Shown here piece by piece: positions 61,701 to 64,000 of a stretch of 64,000 nucleotides of DNA. Each line of letters begins with the position of its first letter. Positions within the stretch are counted from its first letter, which is position 1. The stretch comes from an uncultured Clostridia bacterium. Lineage in GTDB: Bacteria; Bacillota; Clostridia; Christensenellales; UBA1242. The position numbers and the translations under genes are program-made. The notes beneath the pieces are model-generated. The model was not told the DNA's origin. It did not search any database and worked only from the letters and a program-made list of their open reading frames with translations. The stretch spans positions 372,001 to 436,000 of the forward strand of contig CAKVHV010000001.1 in assembly GCA_934754475.1 (NCBI GenBank). The letters are read 5' to 3'.

Positions 61701-64000
61701 TAACTTTGTCGGAAGTAACGGATAGAGTTGCTTTGGTGATGTACTTCGAAGAAACCTTTCCATTAGACATTCCAATTTCGCTTGTTTGAATTGTTGAAGA
61801 ATTAATATCAATAAACCCTGTAATATTCTTTGCATAATTCAAAGTATCATTATTTGAAACAATCTCATAACCGATTGTTCCATCTCCATTAAATTTGTAT
61901 TTAATTAGAGATGCGTTTTTGATAGTATCCCAATTTCTATCACTAGAATTTGCACTAGCATAGGTCTCATAAACCCAACCAATTAGTCTAGTTGCAATAT
62001 ATGAGTTTTTGTCACCTACTCTTGGTGTTGCTTCAAAGGTGAATGTTACCAAACTATTTGCACTATTTGGAGAATTTAAACCACTAGTATTTTGATAGTA
62101 GTAGTCATGTAATTCTTCAGGCAAGTACCAAGTAGAATAATTTGTATTATCTACACTATGGTTGTAATAGCCGGAATTGCCTTTGAGCATGTTTGTTTTT
62201 CCATTACTTGTTGTACCAGAAACTGTCAAAGTGCCATATTCGTTACTTATAGTATTAGTAATACTATCTCGTGACATTTTTGTACCATTTATTCCAGTAC
62301 CCAAGAAATTAAAGTTTTTGCTTAGAACAATCTTGAGAGTATGATTATTTGTTCTAGCATATGTCTTTTGGTCTCCAGAATAATTAGAATTTGACGAAAT
62401 CAAATTTAAATAATCTGTAGATATAGCACTTGTTGATGATGTTGGATTTCTACGATAATTGTAATTTAGGAATGGCACACCATCAAGAACAATGCTAACA
62501 ATATGATAATTAGTTTTTGGAGTAATTTTGATACGATTACTTGTTTTGTTTGCATCAATAGAATCACTATGCAAAACTTGAACGTAATAATCTATAGCAT
62601 TCTTTGTGCTAGTAGTATCAGTATGTTCGTCTTTGACACCATAAATGATTTGTTCATAGCCATAATCATTAGTTAACTCAAATACCGAAGTGATGTTTTC
62701 GTCGGTGAAATCAATACCTTCAACCGAAAGTTCTACCTTGACATCATGAGTATTTTTGTTGCCAATTAGCATTGGATATGGATATGTGTGAATCTCATCA
62801 GTAGTCTGATAATACCAAACATTATCAAAATCAAATCCGTTTAGACCAGTTTTGTTTTTGAGATTTGCATCACTTATGCCATTGGTGATATTTGTAGGAA
62901 CAGAACTAAATGTGCCATTGAGCATATAAATTCCATTTCCAGAACTTGTACCACTTGTCACTCCGTTAGCCGAAGCCAAACTGAAGTTTGCACTTGAATA
63001 GAAATAATTAATCTCAAGTCCAGTACCAGTACCACTCAAAGCATATGCTTTGGAATTTGATGTCTTTTCAAACTCGTTAATACTTGCTACATACTCACTA
63101 TTTGCATAATTTCCATAGTAAGAATTATTTACACTAATATTTGTGTGCTTTCCAACAAGTCCACCAAAGTACGATGAATTATTTACTCTTGTCTTGTTTC
63201 CATAAGTATTAATAGTTGCAGACGAGTGAACTTTGCTAAGTGACCCACCATTCATGTATCCTACGATACCACCAACATATTTTGGTGATGTAGTGTTCTT
63301 TCCAAATGCACCAATACTTATATTTCCAACAAATTCAAGTTCGTACAAGGCTTGAGAGTTTGTTCCAATCAAACCACCAATATATACTTCGTTAGAATCA
63401 GAATTATTAATATTTGCATCAATTGTTCCTTGAACACTAGTAGATAGAATTTCGCCTGTGTTGTTAGAAACAATCAAAGCATAGTTGCTTGGCTTGTATG
63501 TTGCAAATACACCTACTGACATATAGATATTTTCTACATACAAGTTTTTGATAACCCCTGCGTTAGTTCCAAACATCGCATAACTATTTGTGTCTCTACT
63601 ATAGTTATTAAGAACAATATTCGAAATCTTGTAACCAGCACCATTGAAAGTATATCCACTTGAAATATCCACTGTTGGCCATACAGAGTATCCAAAGTCA
63701 ATATCTTGGGTTAGTCTTAGTTCTACATAAGATTTTGAACTGTCTATATTACTTAGATGTCCAAGTAAGTCATTTTTGCTTGAAATAGCATAGATTTTTG
63801 GGCTATTTGCAGATGTGCCACCGGTGTGGTTGTCTACATTTGTAAATGTTGAATATGTGCTGTCAATCTTGAGTTTGCGTGTAGTTGTAGTTGGGTTTGA
63901 CCAACGAATAGCAAAGTTGCTAGTTTGATTACTTGACACAAATTCAGTATCTGTATTTGTCGCAAGGAATGTTTTGGAGAATATCGAATGATATACAAAA
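52759..64000 (-). CDS. Giant GLUG-repeat surface protein (N-terminus outside window)
   Basis: The frame is open to the right edge. At least 3,747 residues are visible and the start is not. A GTG at 63939 is internal, because about 20 family-like residues precede it. Five beta-helix-type modules recur, each with a strand such as LTADIDLSGKYINPI, a line such as LDGNNHKISGFYLYS, GLUG-like GGIVGYMNGGS units and, for three of them, a closing W-D-x-x-x-x-W ... YPVL motif. They lie near 63700-62800, 60300-59440, 59260-58150, 56040-55100 and 54950-53720. Between them are beta-rich segments with HGSRVKIEL-type starts, like InlB/MucBP spacers. A cysteine- and histidine-rich patch lies at 61520-61640. 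Composition is high in Asn, Ser and Thr. The C-terminus (YEYWLHESATNM) shows no LPxTG or SLH anchor. Probably a secreted adhesin or glycan-binding protein. Confidence 0.88.
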   Translation of the reverse strand, partial: FVYHSIFSKTFLATNTDTEFVSSNQTSNFAIRWSNPTTTTRKLKIDSTYSTFTNVDNHTGGTSANSPKIYAISSKNDLLGHLSNIDSSKSYVELRLTQDIDFGYSVWPTVDISSGYTFNGAGYKISNIVLNNYSRDTNSYAMFGTNAGVIKNLYVENIYMSVGVFATYKPSNYALIVSNNTGEILSTSVQGTIDANINNSDSNEVYIGGLIGTNSQALYELEFVGNISIGAFGKNTTSPKYVGGIVGYMNGGSLSKVHSSATINTYGNKTRVNNSSYFGGLVGKHTNISVNNSYYGNYANSEYVASINEFEKTSNSKAYALSGTGTGLEINYFYSSANFSLASANGVTSGTSSGNGIYMLNGTFSSVPTNITNGISDANLKNKTGLNGFDFDNVWYYQTTDEIHTYPYPMLIGNKNTHDVKVELSVEGIDFTDENITSVFELTNDYGYEQIIYGVKDEHTDTTSTKNAIDYYVQVLHSDSIDANKTSNRIKITPKTNYHIVSIVLDGVPFLNYNYRRNPTSSTSAISTDYLNLISSNSNYSGDQKTYARTNNHTLKIVLSKNFNFLGTGINGTKMSRDSITNTISNEYGTLTVSGTTSNGKTNMLKGNSGYYNHSVDNTNYSTWYLPEELHDYYYQNTSGLNSPNSANSLVTFTFEATPRVGDKNSYIATRLIGWVYETYASANSSDRNWDTIKNASLIKYKFNGDGTIGYEIVSNNDTLNYAKNITGFIDINSSTIQTSEIGMSNGKVSSKYITKATLSVTSDKVTDGYYYPVVEYIYTSSVVTALHYHNHLDSCYNSNGELICDDDVSHPFDYTNTCTTGGNTCLNSNNVTIQNVDTSSDITPGDILSEGSRVRIQIQNEKQGSLIGKFARRFYDTSTNSLQIYYYEIEEQYIKAIYKLNETRKSDGSISYEKVYFDSSYVDEANGIFDVSNSRLVTIDGSKEYQTRIEFTLTRSTTNVNSPVNTDGEYAFYMIEKLYDFTFNIFDADRMSETHLEISKESVFGNAISIKNDNGVLKYSFGSENNYVNIPSTMVSKLVSVMGRTLKVSVMLSGNNVIITSQMPDGHVAKLISTTLDSYRLTDQNDSIVARMTNKDVTNQIKYTSYQDVSHTETDKLGIRDKAYLSYNLAFNLVSGTSTKTYTYDYGTVTIIDEKVDLDIKFAKDYYSYFDQFGIDTNIPNYYTNNLSGSTTASAKFNNTTPIISSGQPTLSEILSSIQFATKDSNITSGEDGLTKNTAFTINSSYKLGWLAHMLNNNPDETYKVNGVSYKFKDAYYKISNNLDMSSKFWLPITQFDGVMFSLNDALDSGSINNIKIDIIASNVTGSFDTTNDINSNHVGLIAKSNNAKFIGLTLNNFDINTDLAVSIGNLVGLANSSYFDNINVRNSVICNIKNSNTSDSIAVGGLVGRANYMFAVNQTEITGVDFATNHNNVSAVVGASDYFGKIYNTYAFVNRITTYKSNTGITTSNPTIKFVNANNVVLKNNVHFVNSGVANSDLMFANGNILDNKEFNYLVGTKTVADATSVASANVNITTLNKLDSRVWANNSDNTDSRGTLKLISTAFDMSTTSTSLSTTEATNKGTIYNPYLIQNTQDFVLFVNNMNSNSNNTNAVYYKLTADIDLSGKYINPIILFKANLDGNNHKISGFYLYSDMGLTINGQTYFDSALILENQGKIENLFVVDFHIVNSNLYVSNNDTYGTSALVARNTNSGLVRNVSVVADIISTSEYTTGVVAINTSKVSTLISDGNILGLEYVSGVVGKSTTGSKSTTLGNYANILGYKHIGGVIASAETINVLKDMYNVGTLMISDDGSSTQSVAGVINSSTNASLTISNIYISGSIKLISNVATPTIKVAPLVISYAGGNVILGNSVWLSSVIDNLGSTAYSTDKAVVTTGTTTLESVSSKASNEIIRLSSTFPDTTWDYVNVWSVYTDINGGLPVFKQFNDYIVKLPHDANHSIGYSDDLLDRYFTYVRPDKNTRVMIHENYIVDIDNSETNIQETGLQSMIINLREVVINEDGTIYIYKGATVTLRVTSIIYRHVTTITLGHESSQIENITNTYSRTDDVQDKDEYLGSNTTKNYTGKKLGVRFDMLPSASVLDMYDRNRFDYFVNITEDIDTYDISAEALETTDDTSVRRLIDKITISDTTNNKSASNTNPTLQSIPHGSRVKIELSLNPDIIRDEYTNIRVDYWMLEVDNILTDNTGYNYLLDNKTIVNSLETNDNKFELDKLYNKANYTMFETNGSTNTSEYNISSGKISIDFVATAETSGNYVISLIKQWLVQVKFKVNTDIGFDYPIAYVNGYENVSAVEKAILETGDSQVKSAYQINQKNLGDKDNNNTISTQSYNLNYYAYSNGVLTTRLLDAGIYQKESTNYNYNDTDNLTNKDYMNTTFITKMFVDHNASINFSTYSKETYTFTGFTTKSGSNDVSLSNVTNTIVVGGESLELYTYRIDALTNAFYGDSMIVANYIPSKHYINTIVDKGGELEYNTENGVVSAPSEVPNSSSTTTLTGTDITSEVRHGTNITISLLPDNKYVYDKCCIRYYVYKDVENNGTTTRIYYNQSNSTWESNTQNITDNYLPVVQKYVNGVLADNKTTLKTLETTYNVESNGATTGDTNYSYELKIDNVVGNIEIHVNYVRYYWNDEPTTSTLQGGGTKTNPYRISKASDWGYIVNTSNASNEYYKDKYFMVTNDIDFASRFTPTLNKFAGNIFGNGYTFNNIVLDSHRNLGITTRHASGVAQDSEYTYGMSEFDSTTRTTKYGLINTLETSGLITGLKFAGVNIIASENNNFGSNKSTVSLIAENNGKLDNIQILSDADNSSLYLIENNPSLSSASGAYTVAFGGIAGVNKGIISNSINNATLNYSIDNSSNNQSITQFGGIAGANYGQIINTKNFGSLSYIKNSLNFVADKDKLIQGISFNIDTNAKDVLVYNVVSLGTISNTTSTNVICNNVGNVLNAYSTADYPEFISDKTLGYATLGINDYSSSTTVTDFGLWIEKAGVESITLSSLKKTIGTSDYYILENALHLAWLSRATTYNNAEIQGKTFVIASATPIDLSGRYFTPINSGYNNSFNIIGIAKNKDDILASDLLEDADIENVKISGLTIESNSYAGIYNASMNENLIYSAFINTISNSTIRGLDFENVDILTFNSSAVISGLVSGTSKITNCNYISGNIFGYNNKQITERNTLISGLVGIIKDTTNISASTVTGYVNGTQVLHESYEFGNDLGGNISALNNNVYASGMVSSVNDNAVLEESYFNGTIEIYNTDNSHSGYVNYLYGSVQNNYVKGKIISHYANNNISGLVNEIYGGANVINNYVALDLNLTSGNAYVLGAINGSASGYNVSKNYYLVDSSSTPKIGQGIQGTPSGMSGTVASNVIQISSSNLCNQKTFKNDSTWDFDDIWIYINHINWDYPVLRAIYGGDTTDIEVTIYNPHKYSDDTNQLGNLNLDNNDILFKNSDNKVESIYGNIENSTEFSDTTELKFTYSIITDEVGNFIISNTSTGLITSTLFGELQKAGTEVGGVTLTEDQTNYQEYADTLDNADIIISQTIDKVTYGLVITFNERVFNVTINSTLTADVGTDGVQDSDYMTVLLVHKNSAGEVDHAYSINLRNNQSYTFENIYNGEYDIVSQNDGRDMTTDSYGTYEIYVFYPMFYLNSSAHSYVTLNQNVSHNPTLNANYLIASYTQYTTIDTINTQNCSINAFGSFNLDTITRDVEISITLNKPYEYWLHESATNM

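Noticed and set aside
52759..64000. LPxTG, SLH, choline-binding or autotransporter anchor at the end of the giant protein
   Set aside because: The last 100 residues contain no sorting motif, hydrophobic tail or repeat of those types.
52759..64000. CRISPR-like periodic repeats
   Set aside because: The periodicity is at the protein-module level (hundreds of residues). No short direct DNA repeats with unique spacers exist in the window.

Overview
The window is strongly AT-rich DNA from a Gram-positive, endospore-lineage bacterium. The best fit is an uncultured, probably gut-associated, Clostridia-type member of the Bacillota. The reasons are the order argR-recN-spoIVB, a SpoIVB peptidase behind a sigma-F/G-like promoter, the rpsO-pnp-ylxY and pgsA-cinA-recA blocks, a TIGR04086-type membrane protein after yajC, HemZ beside RelA, and a very large GLUG-repeat surface protein. 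TGA is used as a stop, so the code is standard. The order or genus cannot be fixed from sequence reading alone.

Layout. 1-2068: end of argR, then recN. 2103-3362: spoIVB. 3401-4735: infC-rpmI-rplT behind a strong promoter and an attenuator leader. 4751-6223: a SpoU methyltransferase and YebC. 6267-10708: an SOS-type promoter, ruvC-ruvA-ruvB, then queA-tgt. 10745-14479: yajC, a small membrane protein, secD-secF. 14546-20532: recJ-relA-hemZ. 20597-21643: two unrecognised genes, each with its own promoter. 21678-25075: rpsO, pnp, ylxY-like. 25212-32322: ftsK-rimO-pgsA-cinA-like-recA. 32378-34699 (minus): class A penicillin-binding protein. 34810-41643: miaB-mutS-mutL-miaA. 41699-43441 (minus): lexA and a tyrosine recombinase. 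From 43757 the window is accessory in character: a nucleotidyltransferase-like protein without catalytic acids, a 1.1-kb gene-free stretch with strong hairpins, a YgjP-like metallopeptidase, a PadR-type regulator fused to a membrane domain, a VTT-family membrane protein, an ABC exporter pair followed by a decayed fragment of its own permease, and a surface protein of more than 3,740 residues that runs off the right edge.

How it fits together. DNA repair dominates the core (RecN, RuvABC, RecJ, RecA, MutS, MutL, LexA). Three of these loci (ruvC, recA, lexA) carry near-identical 12-bp LexA-type boxes, so the window shows a small SOS regulon and its repressor. Translation and tRNA/ribosome modification form the second theme (IF3, L35, L20, S15, SpoU, QueA, Tgt, MiaA, MiaB, RimO). 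Several housekeeping proteins have lost residues that are normally essential: RelA lacks its hydrolase ligands, SecD and SecF lack the membrane aspartates of the proton relay, and the CinA-like and YlxY-like proteins have degenerate motifs.

The most interesting candidates are the spoIVB promoter embedded in a terminator hairpin, the hydrolase-dead RelA, the acid-free SecDF, the membrane-anchored PadR protein with a 12-bp motif (TTGCATAGTATT) recurring at its own promoter, at secD and in the empty region, and the orphan nucleotidyltransferase-like protein.
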